The position numbers were made by a program, and so were the translations under genes. Source: Lytechinus pictus (lineage: Eukaryota; Echinodermata; Echinoidea; Temnopleuroida; Toxopneustidae). Taken from it: DNA of 64,000 nucleotides. Numbering within the stretch: position 1 is the stretch's first letter; the number at the start of each line of letters is the position of its first letter. This document shows, in pieces, positions 23,623 to 36,400 of the stretch. The DNA lies in contig NC_087257.1 of NCBI RefSeq assembly GCF_037042905.1, forward strand, positions 21,739,001 to 21,803,000. Direction: 5' to 3'. Below the pieces are notes generated by a model. That model saw only the letters and a list, made by a program, of their open reading frames with translations. It was not told the origin of the DNA and made no database searches.

Positions 23623-26600
23623 TTAAATATCAGAAGGTTGGAGGTTCAAATCTCTGGCGGGAGTAGAGGACACGATAGGCTGCCATTCCGACTGGATGTC
23701 ATCAGGTCGCTTCCAAGGGGCAAAGGTCACAACGAAGGTCACGACTGCTGCCAGAAAGAGGATGACCAAACCTAGGAAGTTGGCCACATAGGCTTCTGGT
23801 GGACGCGAGGAATACGTTGTTGATCTGGTTTGGGAATGAAAATGGATAGGGATGGTAAAATAATGATGAAAGGGACTGGAAAGGTGGACGAGATGTTTCA
23901 AACGACAATTTGTTTTGCTTTGTTTCTTGTTGGTTGTTTGTTAGGACAATCAACTACATATTCCAGAAAAGTATACGTATTATACTTTGTCAGGAATCCC
24001 TTATGATATGAAGATAAGAAGACAAGTACTTATGTTTATCATGGATCATTAAAGATAACGGTTAATGTTTTGTTTTTACCGAAACATCAACAAGATATTA
24101 CAACAATCAACTTTTAAATTACTGTTTCTCATCAGACAATGTCCAATTAAGATCTACAAACATAAAATGGAAAGAGTACCAGTTGGATTTTGAACTTGGT
24201 GCCTCATATAAACTGTCGAATGCTTTAGAATTATAAAGGTTAAAATTATGATGTTTCAATGTTAGAATTTAAATGATTATGTATAACGTCTTGAAAAAAA
24301 TGATTTTCTTTTCCACGGGCCACTTCACTTACATTGCCAGCATCAGTTTGTCTTCAATGCCGATGAGGGCAGTAGCACACGCACCGCCGAACAGAAAGAC
24401 ACCAAAGAATACATGGAGAGGCTTGTACCTATCTCGATGCTGTAGACTTGCACATGGAAATGCGAATATGGATAGCCCGATGAACCACTGCATCAAAGAT
24501 GTGAAAAAATAGTAATCATAATTCATCATACATTCTGAGCGACTACAGACTGACATAGCACCAATCCACATTCCCCTATACATTCTGAACAAATCCCTCG
24601 ACATTTTACCGATCCATACTGTCTTCACACTGACATAGCACCAATCCACAGTGCCTCGATTCTGAATGACTCCACACTGACATAGGACCGATCCACAATG
24701 GCTCCATACATTCTGAATAACTCCACACTGACATAGCACTGATCCACACTGCCATCATACATTCTGAATATCGCCACACTGACATAGCACTGATCCAAAC
24801 TGCCTTCATACATTCTGTATGACTCCACACTGAGATAGCAACGATCCACACTGCATACATACATTCTGAATGACTCCACACTGACATTGCACCGATCCAC
24901 ACTGCCTTCATACATTCTGAATGACTCCACACTGACATTGCACCGATCCACACTGCCTTCATACATTCTGAATGACGCCACGCTGACATTGCACAGATCC
25001 ACACTGCCTTCATACATTCTGAATGACTCCACACTGACATTGCACCGATCCACACTGCCTTCATACATTCTGAATGACTCCACACTGATATTGCACCGAT
25101 CCACACTGCCTTCATACATTCTGAATATCGCCACACTGACATTGCACCGATCCACACTGCCTTCATACATTCTGAATGACTCCACACTGACATTGCACCG
25201 ATCCACACTGCCTTCATACATTCTGAATGACGCCACTCTGACATTGCACCGATCCTCACTGCCATCATACATTCTGACTGACTCCACACTGACATTGCAC
25301 CGATCCACACTGCCTTCATACATTCTGACTGACGCCACACTGACATTGCACCGATCCACACTGCCTTCATACATTCTGAATGACGCCACACTGACATTGC
25401 ACCGATCCACACTGCCTCCATACATTCTGAATAATTCCACACTGACATTGCACCGATCCACACTGCCTTCATACATTCTGAATGACGCCACACTGACATT
25501 GCACCGATCCACACTGCCTCCATACATTCTGAATAATTCCACACTGACATAGCACCGATCCTCACTGCCATCATACATTCTGACTGACTCCACACTGATA
25601 TAGCACCGATCCACGCTGCCTTCATACATTCTGAATGACTCCACACTGACATAGCACCGAGCGATCCACACTGCCTTCATACATGCTGAATGACTCCACT
25701 ATCATATTGAACCGACTTGCCTCCACACCATTCTGAATGACTCCATACTGATATAGCACCAATCCACACTGTCTCCACACCATTCAAAATGACTCCACAC
25801 TGACATAGCACCGATCCACACTGCCTTCATACATTCTAAACAAGAATGATTCATCGTGCTTACCTGAATGACGTACATTATGAAGACCGTTATCCCGATC
25901 CAGCTATGGATGGAGTAAACGTTCGGTATACCATTGGCGTTGTGGTACTGCCATACCGCCACCAGGGCCAGGCATGCGCAGAAAAGGGCCAGACAGTGAA
26001 AGATTACATGAGCCGCTTTGACCCACGCTTTTGGCGTTTCCCGACAGGCACGGTAGAGCATCAGAGCTAATGGGGAGAAATAATGATGTTAATAATGATA
26101 AGAAGAAGAGGAAGAAGAAAAAGAAGAAGAAGAATCATAAAAATAATAGGAATAATGATGATGATGATGATAATAATAATAATAATAATAATGATAATAA
26201 TAATAATGATAATAATGATAATAATAATAATGATAATAATAATAATAATAATTAAAGTGATAATCCGCTTTTAAAGAGTGGAGTGCATCAGAAAACGTCT
26301 CTATGCGCTTGGCATATACATTGGAAGGATATTTTTTACAGGGGTTTCCATACTAGTTATATAAAAATACTAATAAAAAAGAATATTTTTACGGTCTCCT
26401 GGTAAAGACTTTTATGATTCTCAACATTATATCTCCGAATCATTACAAAGGAAGTAAATAAAATTATCTAGAAAGGGGAGCAGGATAAATAATACATCAG
26501 TTTGCAAAAAATAACTTAATAAATATTAAATCTGTTTTGGGGTGATCTGGGGACGGACAATAAACTATTCATTTCATCTTTTCGTTGAACTTAGTCGGTT

Positions 26601-26836
26601 AACATATTAATGAGTTTTATTCATTATGATACGTTCATGAAAAGGCATCATTAATGAATCTTACCGTTGCCATTGAAGACAATGAGACCGAGCGTCATCA
26701 TGATTGGATGAAGGTTGAATTCGGAGGTGGTACCGTCCCAAGCCACGCCCCCTCGGTACACGCCCATCCAGACACCGACCAATACCACGGCTAGTACGCA
26801 TAACACCTCAGCAATAACAATTAGTACGAAAATCAT
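23623..26836 (-). CDS. Cytochrome b561 family transmembrane ascorbate-dependent oxidoreductase
   Basis: A di-haem b561 that in known relatives moves electrons across a membrane from ascorbate to monodehydroascorbate or ferric iron. Exons: 26836-26665, 26066-25864, 24487-24333, 23824-23623; 732 nt, 243 aa, six predicted membrane helices. Haem-ligand histidines expected of the family are visible in NLHPIMM, AAHVIFH, YSIHSWIG and PLHVFFG. ALMLYR and SIHSW match the usual substrate-site motifs, and a late helix begins EAYVANFLGLVIL. Phases agree at each junction. A candidate acceptor at 26852 means a 5' exon may precede; the ATG at 26836 is the first in frame. The last residues (ARDLNLQPSDI) overlap tRNA-like sequence. 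Which paralogue (CYB561, CYBRD1 or CYB561A3 type) cannot be settled by eye. Confidence 0.92.
24527..25845. repeat. 51-bp minisatellite array in a cytochrome b561 intron
   Basis: Roughly 25 tandem copies of a 51-bp unit that includes CATACATTCTGAATGACTCC and GACATTGCACCGATCCACAC. Copies differ at a few positions (CATTGC/CATAGC, GACTCC/GACGCC, CTTCAT/CTCCAT/CATCAT). Since 51 is a multiple of three, long open frames run along both strands, but these are by-products of the period. The array lies within the intron between the exons at 24487 and 25864 and nearly touches the 25864 donor. Confidence 0.95.
26085..26258. repeat. (AAG/AAT)n microsatellite
   Basis: AAGAAG-type repeats pass into (AAT)n and (GATAAT)n in the cytochrome b561 intron immediately upstream, in the gene's sense, of the exon starting at 26066. 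Confidence 0.95.
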
Positions 26837-26869
26837 GCTTGGAACAGGAAACTGAAATTAAGTATCATC

Positions 26870-28480
26870 AGTAACATTATTAATCAGTAAATCGGTTGAT
26901 TTTTTTAAAATAAAATATCTACATGACTACATGGATTTGAAATCAACATCAATACGACTAAATAATAAAGGCTAAATTTTGCTATACTAGTACTTGAAAA
27001 TCGATAGGTTGGTAGGTAAGATATTCATAAATATGAAATAAAACATCTATTCTCTTCTAATCTATTCATATTTAAATTAGGGGGTCGGGTGATTGATATG
27101 TAATCCGTTTTCTTTTTTTAATGAACGATTTCTTGTCAAAGTAAAAAAAATCTTGTAAGTTTGTAATTGCGAAATTATATTAAGTGTCCGTCTTACAATG
27201 TATCATTTCAAATTTGAATAGATTCTTGGTGTAGAATGAATAGAGGTGAAAGATAGATTAAGAGGAATTGTTCGTGTAGGATTCATGTTTATATTTTATG
27301 ACAATTAGCAGTCTAGTTCTGTAAGGGCAATTCAAAATTGATACTACTCGCACGGTTGTAATTGGTTCTCTTAATGTTAATCTTTAAATAAATTATTGTA
27401 TTATATACAATCTCACGTTCATTTATTTTACACCTTTAAAAAAATATTGTTGCAAAAATAAATATTAAGAAACCAGATATGGAATGCATTCTTACAATCA
27501 CCAACTAAGGACCTAACCTGAATTCAAAATACAATATTCAAACGGTATAAACAAAGCATCGGTATTGAACAAGATGGTTCATGCATTGAGTAAAAATATT
27601 TCTTCCTTAAGTGCTGGTGCTTTTTATAGGCTGGTGTATTTGAGAAAAGGACAATGAAATTAAGTTAAAAAAACATAAGACAATGCACTTTAAAACAGAA
27701 CGTAGCAAAGCGATTAACAGAAAACACAAAAACAAAAATAAGAGCGATAAGAATGGAAATGCAAATGTCATTATTATTTGTTATTTGTTAAACTGTATTT
27801 TAATGTTAGTGTTCTTTTTTAGCAAAAGCTAATGAGGAGAGTCTTTTGACAAAAACTTGATTTCTTTTGATAATCCTAAGGCATTAGCTGGTGTTCTTTC
27901 CTCTTTTTTTTAGTGTTTTTTTTACATTTGATATTGTATATTGTATGATGATTATTTTCAATGTAATGAATTTGACTATTGTTACGAGTAAAATGTGTAC
28001 CTGGAAATGAAAAAAAAAAGAAATATACTCAACAGCCATGAAATATTAAGCTCTGACGGTGTCTCTTGCAAGCAAAGTCAGAGAAAATGAAATTATATGA
28101 ATTCACACTTACCAACCGTCTAAAGATAATTAGATCTCTCCAGAATTAGTCCGATTGTGGTATACCTCTGTCAAAGAATGTTATCGCCACAGTGCCCTTG
28201 TTAGCTGGATGACTCTGCATTTAATATCATCTTGTAATATTATAGTATGTATCGGTATCAAGTTATCAAATGGGAAATGGCTGTTTAATATTACTCCAAC
28301 CAGACTCGGCAATTGGGGCGTCTTCCTCATATTGATAGGTAGGAGAGTGCTTCGTTATGGTTTCAAATGTAATATTAAGAAAAATGAGTACAAACCGTAA
28401 AATGTTCGTGAATAATAAATGAAATTAACTGTTTTGTAGTAACAGGATTTAAGAGATTTCAAGGTGTCAAAATCTTCCGC
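26870..28480 (-). other. 5' flank or 5' intron of the cytochrome b561 gene
   Basis: No coding sequence is recognised. On the - strand a good donor (GTTGGTAAGTG) at about 28108 could end a non-coding first exon that joins the acceptor at 26852. This is only a candidate; no promoter motif was identified with confidence. Confidence 0.35.
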
Positions 28481-28754
28481 TTGCATTTTTGGAGGGGGGG
28501 GGGGGAACATCCCCTCCCTCCCTCATCCCCCTCTCCGGGATGAGTGATAAAGTCAGTTGAACATCACCGGTTTGTGTCTATTTTCATTATTGTATAACTT
28601 TGCTGGTACATGACATGCAACTTATCCTTTTCCTAAAAATATGTGCTGGTACAAAATTGATGTAATTACACACTTAAAAACATTCATAGGGCTCACGAAA
28701 CGCGATTGTTTTATGGATGTAGGCATGATGGAATATTAAACACAACCTTGAGGA

Positions 28755-29225
28755 ATAATAATGACAAGAAGAAGAAGAGGAAGAAGAAGAAGAAGGAGGA
28801 GGAGGAGGAGAAGGAGGAGAAGAAAAAGAAGGAGGAGGAGAAGATGATGTGTGAGTAGAGTAAGAGGAGGAGGAAGAAGAATTATGGAGCAAGTATGAAG
28901 AAGGCACCAAAAAAAAAAAAAAAAAAAGGATGCAAGAAAGAAAAAAGAGGAAAAAGTTAGACAAAAATAAAACAAGAAAGATGAGAAGGAAAAGCAGAAG
29001 TGGACGAAGAGGAAGGAGGAAGGGGAAAAAAGAAGGATGAAGGAAGAAGAGGAAGGGTGAGGAGGAAGAAGAAGTGTGAGGAGGTAGAAGAATGCGCTAT
29101 ATCACTGAACCTATTTACGGAAGAAGGAGGAGGAGGAGGATGAAGATGAGAAGAAGAAGACGAAGAAGGAGTATGAGGAGAAGAGGGGGAAAACATAAAG
29201 AGAGGGGGAGGGGGAGGAAGCAGCA
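28755..29225. repeat. Polypurine (GGA/GAA)n tract
   Basis: About 470 bases of nearly continuous purine on the + strand (GAAGAAGAGGAGG), with a short A run near 28910. Open frames rich in Ser, Pro and Leu on the - strand come from CCT/TCT repetition. Such mirror-like polypurine sequence can form triplex DNA. Confidence 0.9.
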
Positions 29226-29229
29226 ATAG

Positions 29230-32200
29230 TAAACCATAATTGCTTCATATTAAGGTGGTGCTCAAGCCTCAGGGCCTACAATAATATAATTTAATTGAGT
29301 TAAATTACAAGAGTAAAACGCTGAAACTCAAAAAGAAAAAAGTCATCGACTGTAAAAGTTCTCCATTATTCAGTTAGACAGCTATGCATGTCATTAGGAA
29401 TATTATGCAATGAGCGAGCTCAGGATGTTCTGTACCCACGTTGGTTATTTAATGCTCATTATTATTATGATGTTTTTTAACCAGCCTGTTTCCATGACTA
29501 CCATAATCATGAATGCATCTATCCTTTCAATAACTTTTCAATGTGAGTATCGTATCCCTGATGAAAAGATGCGAGGTTTGCATAAAAAAATTGGATAATA
29601 CTTGGAAATAAACTTTTAGTTGGAACTGAATGCATTACCTTGTATTGTTATATACATGTATGTATAACTTGCTACTAACAAACGTTAATGATCTCACACA
29701 TTGAATCAGAGCTTAATCTTATTTGTACATTCTTGGAGCAGAAAATTGGAATAGTCAAAATTTCTTACAATACAACAAAGTGGAGATACGATATCATTGG
29801 CTTGCTCATTCCAAATTCATATAAAATCGAAGAACTGTTTTAACCCCAAAATGCAAAAACTGGTAATGTCACAAGTCTTATTTTTCATCCGATTTTGATG
29901 AATTTTCATAATTTTGCGTGTTCAATCTGATTCTACTTATTCAAACCCCATTTTTTTTCAACCTGGAGTACCCTTTTATCAAAGCTCTGCACGACTGTAC
30001 AAATAACTGGGATGTGTTATTCAATGCTAAGTCGTATTCACACTAACTTAATCGGAAAGGATTGGATTTCAACTTAAGCCGGTGGAATTCTTCACAACTA
30101 CTTAATACAGATTCATAAAACATTACCAAGTAGTTAAAAATTTGTTCATTAAAGCTCTGTCACATCATTCCGTGCAAGCCTTGCATTTGATTTGTAGACA
30201 ACTCTTTTTTTCTTTCAGCAGGTTGGTTACATTGACAGTATCTCGCACGTATCTCACACACAGTTGCACACAGAAAAGTTTAGAACATGCTCAAATCTTT
30301 GTTGAGGGTGAGTTGCAGTTTATTCCCCACAATTCACCCACAAGGCTGTGCACGGAAAGACATGACAGAGCCTTTATGAACTGCTCGACACAGCCCCATG
30401 TAATATTACAATGACAGCATTTCTGAATAAGGAATACGAATACTCATGAAAATCTTTACTACATAAGAAGTTTTACTGATTATCTCTTATTATAAGATAC
30501 TGGCATAAATTCATTCATGACATACAAAACATTTCTAAAAATTCATGATACAAGAAAAACCTGGCAAGGAAGGTATTCAGGAATATACAGAGAAACAAAT
30601 AATGATGAATGTGTATAGGATTATTTGAGTTATCACATTGTCACTTTTTTATGCGGATAGCTGGAGTATATGAAGGGGGTAATATCTTTTTTATTTTACT
30701 TTTACATCTTTCACTCCAGAATAAAAATAAATGATTCCTGATTAGTTGGCAAATGGCTTTCCATTATAAAGAGTGGTCAAGGTTAACCTACTACTACATG
30801 TTAATGGCATTTGTGGTACATGTAATAGGGACTCTTGTAAGTGCAACAGGAACATTGTGGTCATAGGGACTTTCAAAACTGCAATAGGGACAGGCATAAG
30901 AACACATCAAATGTATTGAAAATACCCATCAAAGAACAATAAACAGCTGGGAGGTCTTTGTCGAAAACTAGCGAACCAGAGCAGCAGTTTTCGTCGTAGG
31001 TTTCTGAGCTGACGAAAATGTACAAATATGTCGTTCGTCCAGAGTCACGGCCGAAACTATTGCTCTAACTCACTAACTATCGACAAAGACTTCACTCCCA
31101 TGAAGTGCATTCGACAATAATATAAAAACAGGGCAGTCCAACACCATCAGAGACCCAAGGCCTGGGATGCCCTGTTAATTGGCCTTGATGCTTCTCCCTC
31201 ATTGACCCGTACAAAATCAGGTGAACACACTATTACTGTTACCGCATCTTAAGAACGGAACAACATCCCTTCTTTCATTAAATCGTCAAACACTGCAAAT
31301 GTGTAATTTTGTATTGTATTTATGTAGATTGATATGTTTGTAAATGCTGTGATATAGTTTTACTATGGAGATCGTATTAAATGCTAATTATTATCATTAT
31401 TATCATTATTGGCCTTAGGGATTTGTTGTGCCCTTCTTATTTTTCCCATTCATGCTGTAATAAGAGGAACGTTCCTTGTGGAAGAGTGGCCTCGCTTTCA
31501 AAATATTGAAATTTTAGGCCTGCAAAATTAATATGAAGTATGAAGAGAATACAATCAAATGACCACCTTAAAGTGTTTTCAAGTATGAATTGAATATATC
31601 ATGTATCAGCAAGTGATTCTGGTAGATAGTGTATAATTGGTCATAAATTTACATATTAACATACATAACATATAAGCAAGGCATTACTGTTGGGTAAAAG
31701 GTCTTTTTCCAAAAATAATAATCTTTGAATTATCAAGATACTGAAGAGAGAGTAAAAAACATGATTTTCCAGACAAATTTATTAAACTTTTGTATCCTAG
31801 AATAATAAATACAATTATAATCGATGAATACATACCAATCTCATTAATGGGAAAATTGTAGCCTCACAAATAGAAATCTATTAACAATTAATGGCAAGTT
31901 TCAATCATAAATTTTGAGTTGACTGATAGATCTGAACTTAAGCATATACAATTATTACATTCTGTTGGAGGAAGCAGCACAACATTAATAAATAATTATT
32001 AATATTGGGACCTAACATTAGACTTGCAGTGGAGTGCAGTTCTTGGCAATGCCCCCTTTTTAATAGTCAAAGAAACCAAGTAAACACTATTTAGGCCTAT
32101 ACATAACGATCATCTGGGATAATGGAATAATGCAATGTATAAATGAAAACTGTAGATGTAGGTCATGATTTCACATTTTACATGATCTCTAGATAAATAA

Positions 32201-32340
32201 TATACATGTAAAGAGAAATGTAAGGCAAGGTAAGTTTATGAAATGTTTGGTTAGACCATATTAAATTTCAGGCTTAAGCTATACAAGCCTTCACTAATAC
32301 AGTAGATCTTTTACGGAACATGTTGAAATAAAAGTTTTCT
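29230..32340. other. Intergenic stretch with repeat fragments
   Basis: No gene recognised. About 29860-29970 resembles one arm of foldback family A (CCGATTTTGATGAATTTTCATA). About 30956-31095 has inverted ends (TCTTTGTCGAAAACTA / ACTATCGACAAAGA). About 31330-31410 ends in TAAATGCTAATTATTATC, which resembles a SINE or LINE tail. Confidence 0.45.
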
Positions 32341-33440
32341 AGTCCTTAGTTAATATGACCTCTTTTAATCTCATCAGGTCTAGATTCTTCATCTTGATCA
32401 CCTTGCAAAGTGGGAAAGATCAAGTTAAGTTCAGGGGGATGTTTCACAAAGATTTAAGTATGACTTAGCGTCGAACTTAAATGCCTAGTTGCATGTGGTA
32501 TAAAAGGCTTAACCGCATTGGTCGGATCATGCAATGAGGACGCACACTACTGCGTATCAATCAATAAGATCGCGCGTTGCACATCATGTACGTGTCGGCA
32601 TTTAAGCGCGACTCTAAGTCATACTTAAATCTTTGTGAAACACCCCCCAGTTTTGCATTAGTTCTGAAGTGACAGCTCACATTTTAAGCTAATTTATAGG
32701 ACCTCCAATAATCTTGTCACATGTAGATCCATATAGTACATCCTATACTTCAGCACTTCCTTTATACATGTAACAAGGACAAGTGAAACTTCAGTTCAGA
32801 GTTGCATTGGTTCTGTAGTCATAGCCCACATTTTTAAAGACTTCTTATAATCTCACCAGGTCTATACCTCTATGGTATATGGTGATTCTTAACCTTGGGC
32901 TACTCCTGTTAAAACAAGGCCAAGTGCAAGTTCAATTCTGACTTGCATTGGTTCTGCAGTCATGGCTCATACTTCTCAAAGTCATCTTATAGTCCTAATG
33001 GGTCTACACCTCTCTAACAGATCTTTACACTTGAGCACCCCATTTAAAACAAGGGCAAGTAGAAGTTTAGTTCTGACTCACATTGGTTCTTCTACAGTCA
33101 TGCCTCAGCCTTTTAAGCCCTCTTATAGTCCCACCTGGTCTAGACCTCTACAGTTTATGGTGATCCTTAACCTTGCGCTACTTCCTAAAACAAGGCCATA
33201 TATAAGTTCGATTCAGCCTTCAGTTGGTTCTGCAGTCATGGCCCATATTTTTCAAAGACCTCTTATAGTTCCATTATAGGGTCAAGCCCTATGGATCAAA
33301 TCCTAAACATGGACCATCTTGAAAACAATGTCAAAACTTCAGGTCAATCTTGCGTTGATTCCGCTGTAATGGCCCTCTTTTTCAGTCTGTTCAAGAGTCC
33401 TCCCGTTATCTGATCGAGTCTAGACCGACGGGCGGGATCA
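32340..33440. repeat. Diverged ~130-bp tandem array overlapping the 3' coding end of the AT-hook gene
   Basis: Units share a core like TTGGTTCTGCAGTCATGGC, then CTCTTATAGTC and GGTCTAGACCTCTA, then AAAACAAGGCCAAGT. Units begin near 32655, 32805, 32945, 33078, 33215 and 33350, with a remnant near 32350. The unit at about 33350-33440 is the end of the coding exon 33344-33583; its sequence GTTGATTCCGCTGTAATGGCC lines up with the repeat core. The array therefore starts inside the gene and extends through the predicted 3' UTR. Confidence 0.7.
32432..32652. mobile_element. Foldback MITE inside the tandem array
   Basis: The ends are inverted: GGGGGATGTTTCACAAAGATTT at the left and AAATCTTTGTGAAACACCCCCC at the right. 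The inverted arms continue through AAGTATGACTTAG / CTAAGTCATACTT. It interrupts the tandem array and so inserted after the array formed. Confidence 0.85.
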
Positions 33441-36400
33441 GGAACTTTAACACCTTTGGAATCATTCATCCCAATTTGGGCTAGTTTGACGGATCCTTCC
33501 CTGATTCCTTCACTTGGTATGAGATTCACATCCGGTTCCAATGCTAGATGGCTACTATCGTTTGTCTCCACCTGAATCACAGACTGAATAAGAACGAGAC
33601 ATTAACTTTCACAGGGAATTGGACGCCTGAAGGGTGTGTCCCAATAACAGTTATTGTCTAATACCCAGAGTGGTATCAAGTTTCATTATGTCATTGGATG
33701 GGCGATTATCACATGTGAGATATCCCCCTTAAATAAAGCCCTTCCTCAGTGTTTGCACAAGAAAAATATAGGCCTATGCTTTTTTTATTCAGGAAGTAAA
33801 TAAAATGTTGACACTTATTCATTTAATAAGATATAACTACATGTATGCATTGTAAGCCAAATTTTGACATATCATGTAAATAACATTTTCTATTAAAGTG
33901 ACAAATTTCACAACATCATTGCTCATATCAGCTACCAACTTGCAACAAAAAAGCCCCATGCCTTTGCAACTCTTTACTTTCGCCTCATACCCCATACATT
34001 TGTACACAATAGATGCTGAAGCACTACTTACACCCGGGTCTGCGCTATCTGATGGGGGTGATTCTGGTTGATTCTGTATCGTCTGGACCCTCTCATCATT
34101 GAGCATCACCTCCCCATACAGAACAGATGAATGTGGATAAGAACCCTTCTCTGGAGTGTGTGGGTAGACCACTGTCTCAAGGTCACCTTCTCCAACTACC
34201 GGTAAAAACCTGTCCGACGGTTCAAGCAAACCATCATCCTGCATAGTGGCCATAGGTGCGTTACCGATCACCGACATTTGACTGAAGTTTGATAGTCTAC
34301 AAGATGGAACTATTAAGCTCTCCGGTTGGGATGGCTGAAAGTAAACACCATCGTTTGGAGTTTCTATTCTTTCGTCGGAACTAGAGGCAATGTCTTGAAG
34401 ATCGCTCCTCACTGACAGTGACTGGTCGGGCGAGGTTATGGCATTGAAGGATTGTGCAAGGGCTCTGGAGAATGCTAACCGTGCTGATCTAACAGACGGT
34501 GAGAGATGAGAGAGGTCTTCATCAGGTATGGGTAGCCTCCCAGGGGGACTTTCAGGCATGGCTCTAGGTATCTGAGGTGATGCAACGCTAGTTATTCTTG
34601 TGGGGTATTGGACAGCAGGTGCGATAGGTACTGTTCTCTGGACCTTCCTGGAATTGAGTCTGCCAGGTGGACGACCTCGCTGTAAATACAAAAACAAAAC
34701 AAATTACCTTATTCAAAAGGATCTTTTTAAAGACGCCTTCTCTCCTCAACTTGCATCTTCCATATTATCTTCGGCTGTCCCCTACTCCTCAAACAACCCA
34801 ACTCTAACTCAAAACAAAAAGTCCTACTTAAAACATGCCCTCAGCACTTGCCCACACCACTGCATCAACTGGTACATCACTTCTTCCAAACCTAATACCT
34901 GCATCTAATCTTCCATCCTCTTCTTGTCTATCAACTTCTTGCCACATCACTCTCACCATTGCTCTCTCTCTCTCTGCACTCCTCAAAGTCCCTATCTCAT
35001 TTTCTCTCAAACATGTCTCACTCCCATAGTATACACCATCTTCAAGCTTACACAACATCTTACACACCATCCCTTGATCATAAAAGAAAATATTTCCCCC
35101 AAAACAACCTCCCTAAACTGTACATATATTGTATTCAGAATATATATTAACAAAATGAAATCAAATGAATTGAATATAAAAGCATATTAATTCATAGAGT
35201 AGGCTCACCTTTCGTTTTGGTTTCTCCTCATAAACTTGTACCACTTGTAGTTTAACAGGTTCTCTGCAGGAAAGAGAAAAAAAATCAAAAGTGGTATCAT
35301 TTAGGACATGTCCAAGTGAAAAGTGCATACAATAACTCTTAAAGACTACTGACATGATTGTTGCAGTTACTGGACTGTTACCCACAGATTTAGCTGCTAT
35401 GCAATTTGAATTACTGTATCACAGAATAGTGATATTCCCATTAGCTATGTGTACATGAGAATTGCCTGCCACAGTAATAGAAATGGCCTTCTATGTGATC
35501 CTGACGAGTACTACATTGAGAATTTATCATTTTGTCGCTGAGGTGTTAAAATCTTGTATCTCAAAATGGGAAAAATTGCAGAAAGCATCTAAAAAGATGT
35601 ATTTAAGATATGACATTGTTAGTAACAGCCTTCTTTTACCTAGAGAGAATTTTCTAAAGGAATCAGGAGACCACTTTCAGACATGAAGTTGCATCCACTG
35701 CCCAATGTCTTTAAAGGGATGCTCTGGGCTGAAGATATTTTATCTCAATAAATAAAGTAAAATTCACAGAGCAAAATGCTGAAAATTTCATCAAAATCGG
35801 ATAACAAATAACAAAGTTATTGAATTTTAAAGATATGCATTATTTCGGTGAAACAGTTCTAAGCATGTCTTCATGAATATTCATTGGGTGGGCTGATGAT
35901 ATCATATCCCCACTTGTTCTTTTTGTATTTTATTATAAGAAATTAAGTTTATTAAAAAATTTTCTATGAAGAACTAAAACAATTGGATTGACAACTGATT
36001 TAGTGCATTAGTTATTTCTTGCTGCAACGTAATTTCATCATAATGGAGATGCATCATTTACACATTTATGAAAAAATTAAATAATTATGATTTCATGTAA
36101 TGACATAAGAAAAAGGAAAATGGGGATGTGACATCATCAGCCCACCTAATGAAAAATTCATGAAGACATACCTAGAACTGTTTCATTGTAATAATGCAAT
36201 TTTTTTAAATTCAATAACTTTGTTATTTGTTAATCCGATTTTGATGAAATTTTCAGCATTTTGCTCTGTGAATTTTACTCTACTAATTTAATACCTTCAG
36301 CCTGGAATACCTGTATCCCTTTAACCCATTGCCTAGTGGAAATAATGATCCCTTTACAAAGCCTCTATGAATCACATAATTCAGTAGTAAACAGGTAAAC

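Noticed and set aside
24606..25680. Long open frames of 348 and 351 codons on the - strand and 221 codons on the + strand, looking like a repeat protein.
   Set aside because: They come from a 51-bp tandem repeat, a multiple of three, inside an intron bounded by in-phase cytochrome b561 exons. Long frames on both strands are expected without any coding.
24527..25845. A CRISPR array, because of regular repeats.
   Set aside because: The units are contiguous 51-bp copies without unique spacers, in an intron of a metazoan gene.
28674..29226. Ser/Pro/Leu-rich frames on the - strand.
   Set aside because: They are products of a polypurine microsatellite.
32962..33279. A + strand frame of 105 codons with internal repetition.
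   Set aside because: It follows the ~130-bp tandem array and has no independent coding evidence.
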